A DNA stretch of 55,492 nt from a virus, in IMG/VR virus record IMGVR_UViG_3300010373_000056, positions 1 to 55,492 of that record; one strand, given 5' to 3'. Under the pieces are notes generated by a model. The model was not told where the DNA came from. It made no database searches and worked only from the letters and a program-made list of their open reading frames with translations. Shown here piece after piece: positions 6,351 through 13,982 of the stretch; positions within the stretch are counted from its first letter, which is position 1, and each line of letters begins with the position of its first letter. The position numbers were made by a program, and so were the translations under genes.

Positions 6351-6547
6351 AGAGACCCCCCCAAAACAGACCTATCAACGCCAGGAGGCGTGCTACCGCC
6401 GAGTTCCAGCGTCGTGAATCGGCCACGCTCATCGCGCGCCCGCACGAGACCGTCGCCACGGCACTCCGAGCAGTCGCGAGGCCCGTTCATCGCGTCTTCC
6501 ATGCCAGAACCCCGGCACCAGGAGCAACGCTCGTAGGCCGTCCTCAT
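6347..6547 (-). CDS. Small DnaJ-type zinc-finger protein
   Basis: A 66-residue protein with two CxxCxGxG-type motifs (CSWCRGSG and CSECRGDG), the pattern of a single DnaJ cysteine-rich zinc site. ATG at 6547 overlaps the upstream stop and follows GAGGCGGCG. The last third (GGSTPPGVDRSVLGGSL) is encoded by REP-like repeat E and the shared junction. Probably a protein- or nucleic-acid-binding accessory factor. Confidence 0.65.
   Translation of the reverse strand: MRTAYERCSWCRGSGMEDAMNGPRDCSECRGDGLVRARDERGRFTTLELGGSTPPGVDRSVLGGSL
6362..6400 (-). repeat. REP-like hairpin repeat, copy E
   Basis: Minus strand: GGTAGC, stem-loop ACGCC-TCCT-GGCGT, then TGATAGGTCTGTTTTG. The most divergent stem of the five, still fully paired. 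The tail matches copy A almost base for base. Confidence 0.7.
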
Positions 6548-6768
6548 GACGCCGCCTCGTCGTCGCATTCCTCGCCAGTGACGTTCGTGGCGTAGGCCAG
6601 CATCCCCAGGTAATCCCACGGGGTCAGGTCCCGGGAGGCGATCACGCTCAACCCGCTGACCCCGTCGGTGTCCATCGTCTCCATGATCACGATGAACCGG
6701 GTGGCCATCTCGGGCCGCACCGACTGGCTGAGGGCCGTTGTCACCCGGTCTCGCAAAGCCTCGGTCAT
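6544..6768 (-). CDS. Hypothetical protein (74 aa)
   Basis: Starts MTEALRDRVTTALSQ at 6768 with an ATGA overlap; the longer ORF would lie wholly inside the upstream gene. Helical N terminus, then a mixed segment FIVIMETMD and an acidic end. Function unknown. Confidence 0.65.
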   Translation of the reverse strand: MTEALRDRVTTALSQSVRPEMATRFIVIMETMDTDGVSGLSVIASRDLTPWDYLGMLAYATNVTGEECDDEAAS

Positions 6769-7088
6769 CGGAGTTTCGCCTCCGTCTCCAGGTAGGCGAA
6801 GATGTTCCACACGACCGCGATGGCGTGGTCCTCGTCGGTCTCCCCCGCCCGCCACTGATGCAGGTGCCGGAGCGCGGAGGCCATGAACCGCTCAAGCTCC
6901 TCCGGGGAGTTCGCCAGTTCCCAGTTGTGGTCGCCATATTTCTCGGCCCCCCGGGCATAGAGCTCGGCGAGGCGCAACTGCGGCCCCAGTGGGATCAGGT
7001 CGAAGCGGGGCTTGCCCTCGGTGCTGTCCCGCCGGAAACCAGACGGGTACTCGACCCGCTGCCCCGAGTCCAGGGTCTCGAATGTCAT
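6765..7088 (-). CDS. dATP/dGTP diphosphohydrolase-like protein (DUF5664, MazG-related)
   Basis: A 107-residue all-helical protein. SGFRRDSTEGKPRFDLIPLGP, then ELYARGAEKYGDHNWE, then SALRHLHQWRAGETDEDHAIAVVWN match the family now described as dATP/dGTP diphosphohydrolase N-terminal, a MazG-like fold that removes pyrophosphate from nucleotides. The Glu/Asp/His cluster (GAEKYG, HLHQW, DEDH) is the expected metal site. The family includes MazZ of 2-aminoadenine phages, but no PurZ-like gene is visible here, so a general nucleotide-pool role is more likely. Confidence 0.8.
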   Translation of the reverse strand: MTFETLDSGQRVEYPSGFRRDSTEGKPRFDLIPLGPQLRLAELYARGAEKYGDHNWELANSPEELERFMASALRHLHQWRAGETDEDHAIAVVWNIFAYLETEAKLR

Positions 7089-8113
7089 GCCAGCTCGATT
7101 CGATATTGAGCGGTCACTCGACCCTTATCGGGGTCGATGAAATGCAAGCGCTGCGACGGAATAGCGGCGGCGGCGACAAACTCCCGTGCGTACTCGTTGT
7201 CGCTTTCGGGACTTCCCGTCATAAACACGGATCCGCCGGCCGCTAAAGTCAGGTCGTTGTGGTTATGAAAGTGTCCCACGTAGATATCTTGGAATCCACC
7301 CTTTATCACACCGGATTTCCAGGCGTTCGACTTCCGAAGAATGCCGAACATGGGCGTCTGGCCGCCGAATCCTTTGAACTCGTCGCCATGCACCAGAATG
7401 CCGTGGTAGTTGCCGATCGAGAACCTCTGATGCCAACTGTCGGCGTTCACGTAGGTGAACCTCGGCTCGGTCGCGAAGCGGTCCGTGACCACCTTGTAGA
7501 GCACCCGGTCCCAGTTGTCGCCGCGAGGCGCGTCGCCGGGCCTGCCGACCCGCCCGTGGTTGCCGGGCTCCCCGATCACCTGCACCGTCTCGAACGTCTC
7601 CAGCGCCACTCGGATCACTGCTTCGAGCGTCGCCCCGGCGGTGAACATCTGCTCGAAGGTGTGCGCCTCCACCTCCCACTCCTGCCCCGGGAACGTCGTC
7701 GTGTTCTCCACGAAGTCCCCGCCGAGCAGGATGATGCAGTGCCGCACCGGGTGGTCGGCCCGCTGAATGTCCGCGATATGCACGGCCTTGGTGGCGAACC
7801 GGCGCACCCGCTCGTCCATCACAGCCATGTCGTACGACGCGGTCTTCTTCCCGCACTGCCAGTCCGTCAGATGCCAGAGGGCAACCTCGGGCTTCCCCTT
7901 CTTCCGCCGGTCAGCCGGCGGGGGGACGATCGGCTTGTACCCGCCGTGCGCCAGATAAGCGTGCCGGGCGGCCGCGTAGGTGGCCTCCACGAACCCCGCC
8001 GACTTCGCCCTCGACTGAGACACGGCCCGCTGAGCCTTCGACAGGGCGGCGCGGAGCTCGTTGATCTCCGACTGCGCGGCCACGTCTGCGGCGACGTCCT
8101 TTATCGAGGACAT
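7085..8113 (-). CDS. Calcineurin-like metallophosphoesterase
   Basis: A 342-residue protein. The start MSSIKDVAADV at 8113 is taken because the upstream extension overlaps another gene. An N-terminal coiled coil (residues ~10-50) is followed by a metallophosphoesterase core: HLTDWQCG, LLGGDFVEN, GEPGNHGRVG, VHGDEFKGFGG and GHFHNHNDL. These give the Asp, His and Asn ligands of a two-metal site. Related actinophage proteins are annotated as Mre11-type nucleases or phosphoesterases; a DNA repair/recombination role is inferred from its place beside the helicase. Confidence 0.85.
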   Translation of the reverse strand: MSSIKDVAADVAAQSEINELRAALSKAQRAVSQSRAKSAGFVEATYAAARHAYLAHGGYKPIVPPPADRRKKGKPEVALWHLTDWQCGKKTASYDMAVMDERVRRFATKAVHIADIQRADHPVRHCIILLGGDFVENTTTFPGQEWEVEAHTFEQMFTAGATLEAVIRVALETFETVQVIGEPGNHGRVGRPGDAPRGDNWDRVLYKVVTDRFATEPRFTYVNADSWHQRFSIGNYHGILVHGDEFKGFGGQTPMFGILRKSNAWKSGVIKGGFQDIYVGHFHNHNDLTLAAGGSVFMTGSPESDNEYAREFVAAAAIPSQRLHFIDPDKGRVTAQYRIELA

Positions 8114-8367
8114 GAGCACCCGCCAGCCTGACGCTTGCGGTGCCGGAGAATGGCGTTCGCCGCGACCGGCTTCCCATGCACGTTGTACTCGTTGGGGTAT
8201 TTCGCCAACGCCGCCGCGATCTCCGACGCTTTGTTGTCGTGATCGTCGATCAGGCGGACGAGCTCTTTGGACTCGTTCTTGTCCAGGCGCAGCAGCAGAA
8301 TGCCGACCGTGCATTGAGGGATTTTCGATCCCTTGGTCTCCGCGAGCGCTTCACTCAATCTCGTCAT
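8101..8367 (-). CDS. Hypothetical protein, possible DNA-binding
   Basis: An 88-residue protein. It is predicted helical with a central acidic/basic segment (LDKNESKELVRLIDDHD) and a basic C terminus (ILRHRKRQAGG). The pattern ASEIAAALAKYPNEYNVHGKPVAANAILRHR could be a helix-turn-helix, but this is weak. It precedes and overlaps the phosphoesterase gene by 13 bp. Confidence 0.6.
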   Translation of the reverse strand: MTRLSEALAETKGSKIPQCTVGILLLRLDKNESKELVRLIDDHDNKASEIAAALAKYPNEYNVHGKPVAANAILRHRKRQAGGCSCPR

Positions 8368-8404
8368 GAAATCTCATACCTTCCCGTAGCCCCGAGAAAT
8401 GTGG

Positions 8405-9667
8405 TCATTGCGCCGCCTCGGTGAGAATCTCCAACTCGCCGGGATCGTGGATAGCCGTCCAGGGCAGCTTTCCGCCGCGATAGAACCCGACAGGGGCGTC
8501 CCGCTTGCCTCGGTCGCCCCGGAATGGGGCGCGGAACACGAACGGCGAGGCTGGGTTGTCGACGGCGCGGGACAGCACCCGGCCGTGCGTCGCCCACGCG
8601 GCCCAGATCATCGACCCGTAGGGCGACTCGCTGGCGGTGCCCATGACCGCCTTGGCCATGTGGTGCTCCAGCCACAGGGCGCAGCCGTAACGCTTGCGGA
8701 TGCTGTTGAACACCGCCCTCACCTCGTCGGCGCAGGTGTCCCAATCGGAGCCTCCCTTGCTGTAGACGTTGTTCAGCGAGCCGAGGCAGACGATGTCCGG
8801 CCGGGCCTGCGCGACCGCCCGCTCGAGCAACTGAGCCCCGGCCCGCGTGCGGACGTTCAGGCCTTCGACGTGAGACCAGACCTGCGCCCGGTCCGGGTCG
8901 AAGTCGCCCAGCCGCTTCACCTGCGCCAGGTAGGACGAAGACTCGTCCGCCGCCTCGCCTGGGTCGTTCTCCAGGTCGACCACAAGAGACCGCTTAGGCT
9001 CGAACCGCTCCAGTGGATTGAACGGGTTGATTCCCGCCGCCGCGCACCAGGCGACCTGGCGCGAGAGGGTCGTCTTGCCGGCACCCATCGGGGCCAGGAT
9101 CATCCAGACGTCGCTGGACGAGATCACACCGGGGATGACCCACTTGCGGGCCACGCCGCCGTGTCGGTTGATGAAGTCGTCCCACGATTGCAGATCCTCG
9201 ACAGGCGCGTCGGATCCCTGGTCGTTGACGAACAGATCCAGCGCGATCGACTCCCGCGCCAGGGCGTCCGCCATCCGGTCGGGGTCGGCGATCTCGGCGG
9301 CGATCTGCTGGATCCGCTGGCCGAGCTTCCACGCCGAGCGGCGGCGGGATGCATCCCGGACAAGCTCGGCGTGGTACTCGACGTTGGCGGGCGTGACCAC
9401 GCTCGACGTCAACTCGTGCAGGTACAGCGCGCCCCCGGACTCACGCCCGAACCCGAGCGCAGCGGCCTCAGCGTCCACCGTGAGCGCGTCGATCGCCTTC
9501 CCGGCCGCCCTCATTCCGGTGAGCACATTCCAGAGCTTCTGATGGCGGTGGTCGGCGAAGTCGAGCTCGGTCAACATCCGCTCGACCGCCGGGAGGTACT
9601 TCGGGGCGATCAGAACCGACCCGATCACCTGCTGCTCAGAGGTCAGCGCCTCGGCCACTTGGGTCAC
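8405..9667 (-). CDS. DnaB-like replicative helicase
   Basis: About 420 residues. The N-terminal 110 residues resemble a DnaB N-terminal domain (SEQQVIGSVLI, LWNVLTGM, GGALYLHELTSSV). A RecA-like domain follows, with Walker A APMGAGKTTLS near residue 193 and Walker B-like DIVCLGSL near 290. Expected to form a hexamer unwinding phage DNA. GTG at 9667 is preferred because it overlaps the initiator stop as GTGA; a GTG one codon upstream exists. The gene follows a replication initiator, the usual phage order. Confidence 0.85.
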   Translation of the reverse strand: MTQVAEALTSEQQVIGSVLIAPKYLPAVERMLTELDFADHRHQKLWNVLTGMRAAGKAIDALTVDAEAAALGFGRESGGALYLHELTSSVVTPANVEYHAELVRDASRRRSAWKLGQRIQQIAAEIADPDRMADALARESIALDLFVNDQGSDAPVEDLQSWDDFINRHGGVARKWVIPGVISSSDVWMILAPMGAGKTTLSRQVAWCAAAGINPFNPLERFEPKRSLVVDLENDPGEAADESSSYLAQVKRLGDFDPDRAQVWSHVEGLNVRTRAGAQLLERAVAQARPDIVCLGSLNNVYSKGGSDWDTCADEVRAVFNSIRKRYGCALWLEHHMAKAVMGTASESPYGSMIWAAWATHGRVLSRAVDNPASPFVFRAPFRGDRGKRDAPVGFYRGGKLPWTAIHDPGELEILTEAAQ

Positions 9668-10371
9668 CACCCACCGCCTGCCGCAACCGCCACGGAAGCG
9701 CCGCCTTCGAGGGATGCCCAGTGCTTCGCCAATGCGGTCGGCGTCAACTCAGCGCCGGGGAACTTGGCGCGGTAGTTGCGGGCGCGGAGTTGGATCTGCG
9801 CGGCGGTAGCCCCGACTGCCTTGAGATCACGAACAGCGACGGAGACAGGACCTCGGCCTGACTTGGTGATTTGGGCGTCGTTGATGCTGCACACCGTGAC
9901 GACGGCGTCCCAGATCGGGTCCCTCTCACGCGGCTTCGCCGCAAGGGTTTGATCTTTCTCTTTCTCTAACTCTTTCTCTGCTACCGATTTGCTAGCGCCG
10001 CTGTCATGACCGACGCCTAGCAAGCGGCTAGCACTTGCTAGGGCTTTTGCTTGCCCCCCCTTGGCTCCCGCAGTGGCCCGCTTCTCCTTTAGCGCGGCCT
10101 TCTGTGCGAGCGACCGCTGGTGCTCGAGGAAGTCGTGGCACGTCCAGTCGCTGCCCGCCGGCCGGAGCAAACCAGCCTTCTCCAGCTCGGTGACGGCCTT
10201 GCGGCTCTCCTTCAACGCGACCACGCCGGGCACCTTCCCGTCGGTGTTGTTCCGGTCGCAGTAGCACCAGAGCGAGACCAGTGCGCGGAACGCCCGGTCT
10301 GATAGGCCGACAACCTTGGGGTGCTCCGGCATCCCGTTGTGGACCTTGATGTAAAGGCGGTCATCAGGCAT
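9664..10371 (-). CDS. Replication initiation-like DNA-binding protein
   Basis: A 235-residue protein starting MPDDRLYIKVHNGMPEHPK at 10371 (TGATG overlap). The first ~80 residues form a winged helix-like domain (GLSDRAFRALVSLWCYCDRNN) of the kind found in phage replication initiators. A basic, Lys/Ala-rich linker and a C-terminal helical domain that may bind helicase follow. The position directly upstream of the helicase supports an origin-binding/helicase-loading role. Confidence 0.75.
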   Translation of the reverse strand: MPDDRLYIKVHNGMPEHPKVVGLSDRAFRALVSLWCYCDRNNTDGKVPGVVALKESRKAVTELEKAGLLRPAGSDWTCHDFLEHQRSLAQKAALKEKRATAGAKGGQAKALASASRLLGVGHDSGASKSVAEKELEKEKDQTLAAKPRERDPIWDAVVTVCSINDAQITKSGRGPVSVAVRDLKAVGATAAQIQLRARNYRAKFPGAELTPTALAKHWASLEGGASVAVAAGGGW

Positions 10372-10727
10372 CAATCCGCCTTGGAGACGTGCCGGCCGTT
10401 GGACTCGGGCAGGTTGCACGCCAGGCAATAGCTAGACGTCGCGTCCGCAACGAACCAGTGGCGCTCCAGTGGAACCGACGCGGTCGTCTTGATATCCATC
10501 AGGGCGGCGATGACCATGGGCCAGTTCCGGGCGTCGCAGCCAGAGCGGACTCGGGCGAGCACTGCGTGCAGCCGTTCGGCGTCCGCCTTGTAAGCCTTCT
10601 TGTCGGCCGCCACATGGGCCAGATTCGCCTCAGCCGCAGCCAAGCGGTCCGCCAGGTCGTCTGCGCCGCTCGGGGGGATGTCGACCCGCTGAGGGAATGT
10701 GAGGGCCGACTCGACAGGCGTGGTCAT
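10371..10727 (-). CDS. Hypothetical coiled-coil protein with zinc motif
   Basis: A 118-residue protein. Residues 25-60 form a coiled coil (LADRLAAAEANLAHVAADKK). The C-terminal CLACNLPESNGRH is a possible CxxC...H metal site. Function unknown. Confidence 0.65.
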   Translation of the reverse strand: MTTPVESALTFPQRVDIPPSGADDLADRLAAAEANLAHVAADKKAYKADAERLHAVLARVRSGCDARNWPMVIAALMDIKTTASVPLERHWFVADATSSYCLACNLPESNGRHVSKAD

Positions 10728-10897
10728 GACTCCTCCGCATCGAGCAGCAGACGCAGGTCCCCGAGGGATTCGCAGATCGCCTTAGCCGCCGGATTCCCCA
10801 CCAGAACCCATGCGGCGGCGTACCGCTCGGACAGCTCTAGGCGCTCCCTGATGTGCCGGGGCGCATATCGGTGGTTGTTGGCCAAGGGGTCGGTCAT
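10724..10897 (-). CDS. Small hypothetical protein (57 aa)
   Basis: Reads MTDPLANNHRYAPRHIRERL and ends LLLDAEES. It overlaps both neighbours as ATGA. A small, charged helical protein; function unknown. Confidence 0.65.
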   Translation of the reverse strand: MTDPLANNHRYAPRHIRERLELSERYAAAWVLVGNPAAKAICESLGDLRLLLDAEES

Positions 10898-11253
10898 GAC
10901 GCCTCGCTCGGGACGTGGAGGATCAGATGAACGCCCTCGCAGTGCTCGAACACCATGCCGTCAGCGGCCAGCCTCCGGGCGTAGTCCAGGGCGGCGTCGA
11001 GCGAGAGCTTCAAGTCGAGCAACTGGACAGCCAGGCGGATGACTTGGACCTCGGACTTGTCCCAGCGACGCAGGTAGCCGCTCCCGTGCCCGTCCCCGTC
11101 CGCCGGGCGGATGCGGCGAGTGCGCGACCAGAAGTCCAACTGGCGGTATGTGCAGCCAGTCGCGGAGACGACCTCGGGCGAGGTGAGCCACTCCCGGTCG
11201 TCTGGCAGGTGATTGCCGTGCGTGCTCGCGAACAACTGCGTCACGGTGCTCAT
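10894..11253 (-). CDS. MerR-like helix-turn-helix protein
   Basis: A 119-residue protein. Residues ~22-70 form a MerR-type winged helix (WLTSPEVVSATGCTYRQLDFWSR, then GSGYLRRWDKSEV). A helical region that may dimerise follows. There is no effector-binding domain, so it resembles phage excisionase/regulator-type MerR folds. It could be an early regulator or the recombination directionality factor for the integrase; the evidence does not separate these. Confidence 0.8.
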   Translation of the reverse strand: MSTVTQLFASTHGNHLPDDREWLTSPEVVSATGCTYRQLDFWSRTRRIRPADGDGHGSGYLRRWDKSEVQVIRLAVQLLDLKLSLDAALDYARRLAADGMVFEHCEGVHLILHVPSEAS

Positions 11254-11702
11254 GACTCGTCCAGCGGGTAGATGGAGATAAGTGCCCCGGTCCAGTCGCC
11301 CTTACCGACATAGACCTTCGTGGCCTCTATGTGAGCGATCCTGGCGTCATCCGCGATGACGTCCGCCGCCTTGAGCGCGTCGCCGATCGCCCGGGCGAGC
11401 TTGTCAAGGTCGGGGGCGGTCGCCTTGAACCTTGGCGCGTTCGGTTTCAACAGGTGAGCGAACCGGCCACCCCGGTAGTGCTTCTCTGGCCGCTGGAACC
11501 GGAAGGTCATGACGCACCCGATAGACCGAGCCGGAGCCACTCGCCAGTTGCATCGAATCGCGGCGGCCTTCGCGGCGACAACGACCGAGTCCCGCCACGG
11601 CTTGTGGTTCTTGCTCGTCTCGTAGATGGCCCCATACCGCGACGTCCGGTGATTCCCTTGAGGGGACGGCTGGCCGATCACCTCGAAGTCCAGAGTGGTC
11701 AT
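11250..11702 (-). CDS. RusA-like Holliday junction resolvase
   Basis: A 150-residue protein from the ATG at 11702. GQPSPQGNHR near the start, ATAPDLDKLARAIGDALKAADVIADDARI and HIEATKVYV reproduce the RusA pattern: conserved acidic residues (PDLDKL, ADDARI) bind the catalytic metal. RusA dimers cut four-way DNA junctions, which would process recombination or replication intermediates before packaging. It lies among the recombination and replication genes. Confidence 0.85.
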   Translation of the reverse strand: MTTLDFEVIGQPSPQGNHRTSRYGAIYETSKNHKPWRDSVVVAAKAAAIRCNWRVAPARSIGCVMTFRFQRPEKHYRGGRFAHLLKPNAPRFKATAPDLDKLARAIGDALKAADVIADDARIAHIEATKVYVGKGDWTGALISIYPLDES

Positions 11703-12112
11703 GCCGCCTTCTTCCGTCGTTGCCGACGAAGGGACTCCGCTAACCGGGCGGCCTCTTTGCACACTTGGCAGGTTTCGCCCCGGCGGAGGTGGCGGCGGTT
11801 GGAGGCCTCCGTGCCGCATGGCAGAAGGTCCTGCGGAGCGGGGGTGCACTCCTCGCACGTCTCGCCGTTCGCCCGGTGACGGTCCCGGGCACCCTTGGTC
11901 CCGCACGGGGCCAGGCGGTGGCCGTGCTTCGAGAGTCGCGGCGGCGGGTCGTGGTCGACGTGCCGGTTCGCCTTGTCCAGATAGCGGTGACGGCTGGCGA
12001 TGAACTCCTGGGTCACTCCGAGCTTCTCGACCATCCAGTCCGGGGACCGTCCGAACGCGATGGCCTGATCGACCCGGAGTGCGTCGCCGGAAGGTGTGGG
12101 TGCGCTGGTCAT
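11699..12112 (-). CDS. Probable DNA-binding protein with two CGT...CxxC modules
   Basis: A 137-residue protein. An N-terminal helix-turn-helix-like segment (ALRVDQAIAFGRSPDWMVEKLGVT) is followed by two related motifs, APCGTKGARDRHRANGETCEEC and LPCGTEASNRRHLRRGETCQVC, each a candidate zinc site, and a basic C terminus. A similar HGT...GCKCEEC module heads the endonuclease VII gene at 42372. Function unknown; a regulator is inferred. Confidence 0.65.
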   Translation of the reverse strand: MTSAPTPSGDALRVDQAIAFGRSPDWMVEKLGVTQEFIASRHRYLDKANRHVDHDPPPRLSKHGHRLAPCGTKGARDRHRANGETCEECTPAPQDLLPCGTEASNRRHLRRGETCQVCKEAARLAESLRRQRRKKAA

Positions 12113-12492
12113 GACGCTTCCTCCCATGAGTGCAGGGACAGGTGGGGGGCGAGCTCGGCGTGCTTCAAGTCGTGGCATTCGCGGCAGATGATCTGGATGT
12201 TCGCCGGGTCCGTGATCGAGCCGCCCCGAGCTCGGGACTTGATCTCGTCCGGGTCCAGGGGCACGCCCGTGCGACCGCAGTTCGCGCACCACGGCTGGGA
12301 TTCCACAAGCGCGGCCACGACTTCAGTACGCTGACGTAGCTCCGCCCGGCGCTTCTTCGACGTCGGGCGGATTCCTGAGGAACGGGTGAGGTTAGGTTCA
12401 CCTGGATTTCGGGTAAGCGGGGGATGACCTGAGGTCTGGGGAAAGCCGGTCCGGGTCAACGGCGTCTTACGGGTCATCGCGGAGCGCTTCAT
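12109..12492 (-). CDS. HNH endonuclease
   Basis: A 127-residue protein with a very basic N terminus (MKRSAMTRKTPLTRTGF) and a C-terminal HNH core: WCANCGRTGVPLDPDEIKSRARGG, then NIQIICRECHDLKH. The usual DH is replaced by DPDEIKSRARGG, so the first catalytic His is not obvious. It resembles the numerous small phage HNH proteins of early regions. ATG at 12492 overlaps the upstream stop. Confidence 0.8.
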   Translation of the reverse strand: MKRSAMTRKTPLTRTGFPQTSGHPPLTRNPGEPNLTRSSGIRPTSKKRRAELRQRTEVVAALVESQPWCANCGRTGVPLDPDEIKSRARGGSITDPANIQIICRECHDLKHAELAPHLSLHSWEEAS

Positions 12493-12650
12493 CGCTCGAC
12501 CACCAGGCCCAGCATCAGCAGGAACTCGCGGGCCTCGGCGATGTCCACGGCTCGTTTGCACGTCTCGATGGCCGCCCGGTAACGCCCCTCGATCGAGACC
12601 TTCGGCAGGACGATCGGCGAATGGTCCATCTGCAGCATGGGATCGCTCAT
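12489..12650 (-). CDS. Small hypothetical protein (53 aa)
   Basis: Reads MSDPMLQMDHSPIVLPKVSI and ends LLMLGLVVER, with ATGA overlaps on both sides. Helical and amphipathic. Function unknown. Confidence 0.65.
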   Translation of the reverse strand: MSDPMLQMDHSPIVLPKVSIEGRYRAAIETCKRAVDIAEAREFLLMLGLVVER

Positions 12651-12877
12651 GCGATCACACTCAGAGTCCGGTAGGAGCCGCTCCGGCCACGCTTGACGTA
12701 GCCGCGAGCCTCCAGCGCGTTCAGCTGGTGCGAGATCGAAGACGTGGACTTGAGTCCGCAGGCCGCACCGATCTCCCGGTAGTTCGGAGCCCAGCCGTAG
12801 GTGTCGATGTAGAGGGCGATGAAGGAATAGATCCGGTATTGCCGAGCCGATAAAGGGGGACGCTCGGTAATGGTCAT
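12647..12877 (-). CDS. LexA-like winged-helix DNA-binding protein
   Basis: A 76-residue protein corresponding to only the LexA N-terminal domain: SARQYRIYSFIALYID, GWAPNYREIGAACGLKSTSSISHQLNALEARGYVKR. The helix-turn-helix residues are well kept, while the LexA peptidase domain is absent, so it cannot self-cleave. It could bind host SOS-box-like sites or an early phage operator. ATG at 12877 abuts the upstream TAA. Confidence 0.85.
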   Translation of the reverse strand: MTITERPPLSARQYRIYSFIALYIDTYGWAPNYREIGAACGLKSTSSISHQLNALEARGYVKRGRSGSYRTLSVIA

Positions 12878-13261
12878 TTAGCCTCTCCCGGCCATCTCGT
12901 AACTAGCGCGGACAGACGAACCCAGGGACCGGAGGATCTCGGCGTCGGCCAACTTCACCCGCAACGCCTCCTGTGCGATCTCCCGCAACGTGGTCGCCTG
13001 CTCCAACTCCTGCCAGGGGGTCACGCACCGCTCGAAGATCGCCTCTTTGCGGGCGTCCGCGTTGCTGATGTCGCTCCCCCGCTTCACGGGTGGCACGTCA
13101 TGGGCGGCGACGATCTCGGCCCGTTTCAATGCGACCTTCGCTTTCGTCTCGGCGATTCGGGCGGCGCGTAAGTCGCCCTGAGCACGCGTGATCTCGTTGC
13201 GGACGGCGTTCAGTTGCGCCTCGATGTCGAGTGGCGTCATTGCCTCGTAGGCAGCGTTCAC
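12878..13261 (-). CDS. Hypothetical coiled-coil protein
   Basis: About 127 residues from a GTG at 13261 that overlaps the upstream stop (GTGA). An ATG at 13240 preceded by CGAGG is a reasonable alternative. Long helices with repeated Ala/Glu/Arg suggest a coiled coil over most of the length. It lies in the recombination gene group; function unknown. Confidence 0.6.
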   Translation of the reverse strand: MNAAYEAMTPLDIEAQLNAVRNEITRAQGDLRAARIAETKAKVALKRAEIVAAHDVPPVKRGSDISNADARKEAIFERCVTPWQELEQATTLREIAQEALRVKLADAEILRSLGSSVRASYEMAGRG

Positions 13262-13431
13262 CGGGTCAACTCCCAGTCGCGGATCGTCGCCTGGAGCGAT
13301 TCGTTCTCGTCCCACAACTTCGCGGCCACACTCCGGGCCAGGTCGCGCTGACGGAGAGCCATGTCCCGCTCGCGGATGAGACGCATGTACTCGTCCACCT
13401 GGATCTCGCGGGCTTCCTCGGTGGCGGTCAT
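13258..13431 (-). CDS. Small helical protein (57 aa)
   Basis: Reads MTATEEAREIQVDEYMRLIR and is helical throughout (RQRDLARSVAAKLWDENESL). It overlaps the exonuclease stop as ATGA. Function unknown, possibly an accessory of the neighbouring recombinase pair. Confidence 0.65.
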   Translation of the reverse strand: MTATEEAREIQVDEYMRLIRERDMALRQRDLARSVAAKLWDENESLQATIRDWELTR

Positions 13432-13982
13432 GCGGCCAGCGCCTCTCGGAGGGCCTCGCGATAGTCGGCCATGAACTTCTCCAACTTGGGCATCACCGAG
13501 GGCAGCCACGCGGGGTCGTGCTCGACGCGGGAGACCGAGATTCCCGACGGCCTCCAGACGACGAAATCGCACCAGGAGCGGCCGGCGCATTCGAGCTGCA
13601 GCCGGATCTGCGCCTCGTACTCGGGCTTCTGGTCGATGTGGTCGTACTTCGCCGATGGCGGGCACTTCACCTCGACCATGCCGTCCAGGCCGACGTAGCC
13701 GTCCGGGGTGGAGGCGAGGAACGGGTGTAGCGGGTGGATGAGGAAAGCCTGTCCGCCCCAGACCATCACGCCGCGTTCGCGCTCGTAGTCGGCCAGCGCG
13801 TCCCGCTCGTGCTTGTGTCCGTAGGCGGTGTGCTCGTTGCCTTGGAACTCGGCGGGCAAACCCTTCGCCTGCTGGATCATCTCGGCCAGCACCTTCGCCC
13901 GAGACTGGTAACGGTTAAGACCCAGCACGGCCCCGATGCGCGAGCCCGTGATGCGGCCTTCCCTGAGCGGGCTCAGCGTCAC
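13428..13982 (-). CDS. YqaJ/lambda-exonuclease family recombination nuclease
   Basis: A 184-residue protein. TGSRIGAVLGLNRYQS near the start, GHKHERDALADYERE, ASTPDGYVG, GMVEVKCPPSAKY and YEAQIRLQLECAGRSWCDFVVW give the acidic/Lys catalytic set (E, D, E-V-K, Q) of this family. It should degrade one strand of double-stranded ends to expose single strands for the annealing protein encoded just upstream. Length matches the family. Confidence 0.9.
   Translation of the reverse strand: MTLSPLREGRITGSRIGAVLGLNRYQSRAKVLAEMIQQAKGLPAEFQGNEHTAYGHKHERDALADYERERGVMVWGGQAFLIHPLHPFLASTPDGYVGLDGMVEVKCPPSAKYDHIDQKPEYEAQIRLQLECAGRSWCDFVVWRPSGISVSRVEHDPAWLPSVMPKLEKFMADYREALREALAA

Noticed and set aside
6765-7088. 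Evidence for 2-aminoadenine (Z) DNA
   Set aside because: The MazG-related gene alone is not enough; no PurZ-like synthetase, DatZ or DpoZ polymerase is visible, and no DNA polymerase gene at all.
10894-11253. Firm call of the MerR-like protein as excisionase
   Set aside because: Excisionases share this fold, but the gene is 6 kb from attP among replication genes; no specific feature separates it from a transcription regulator.
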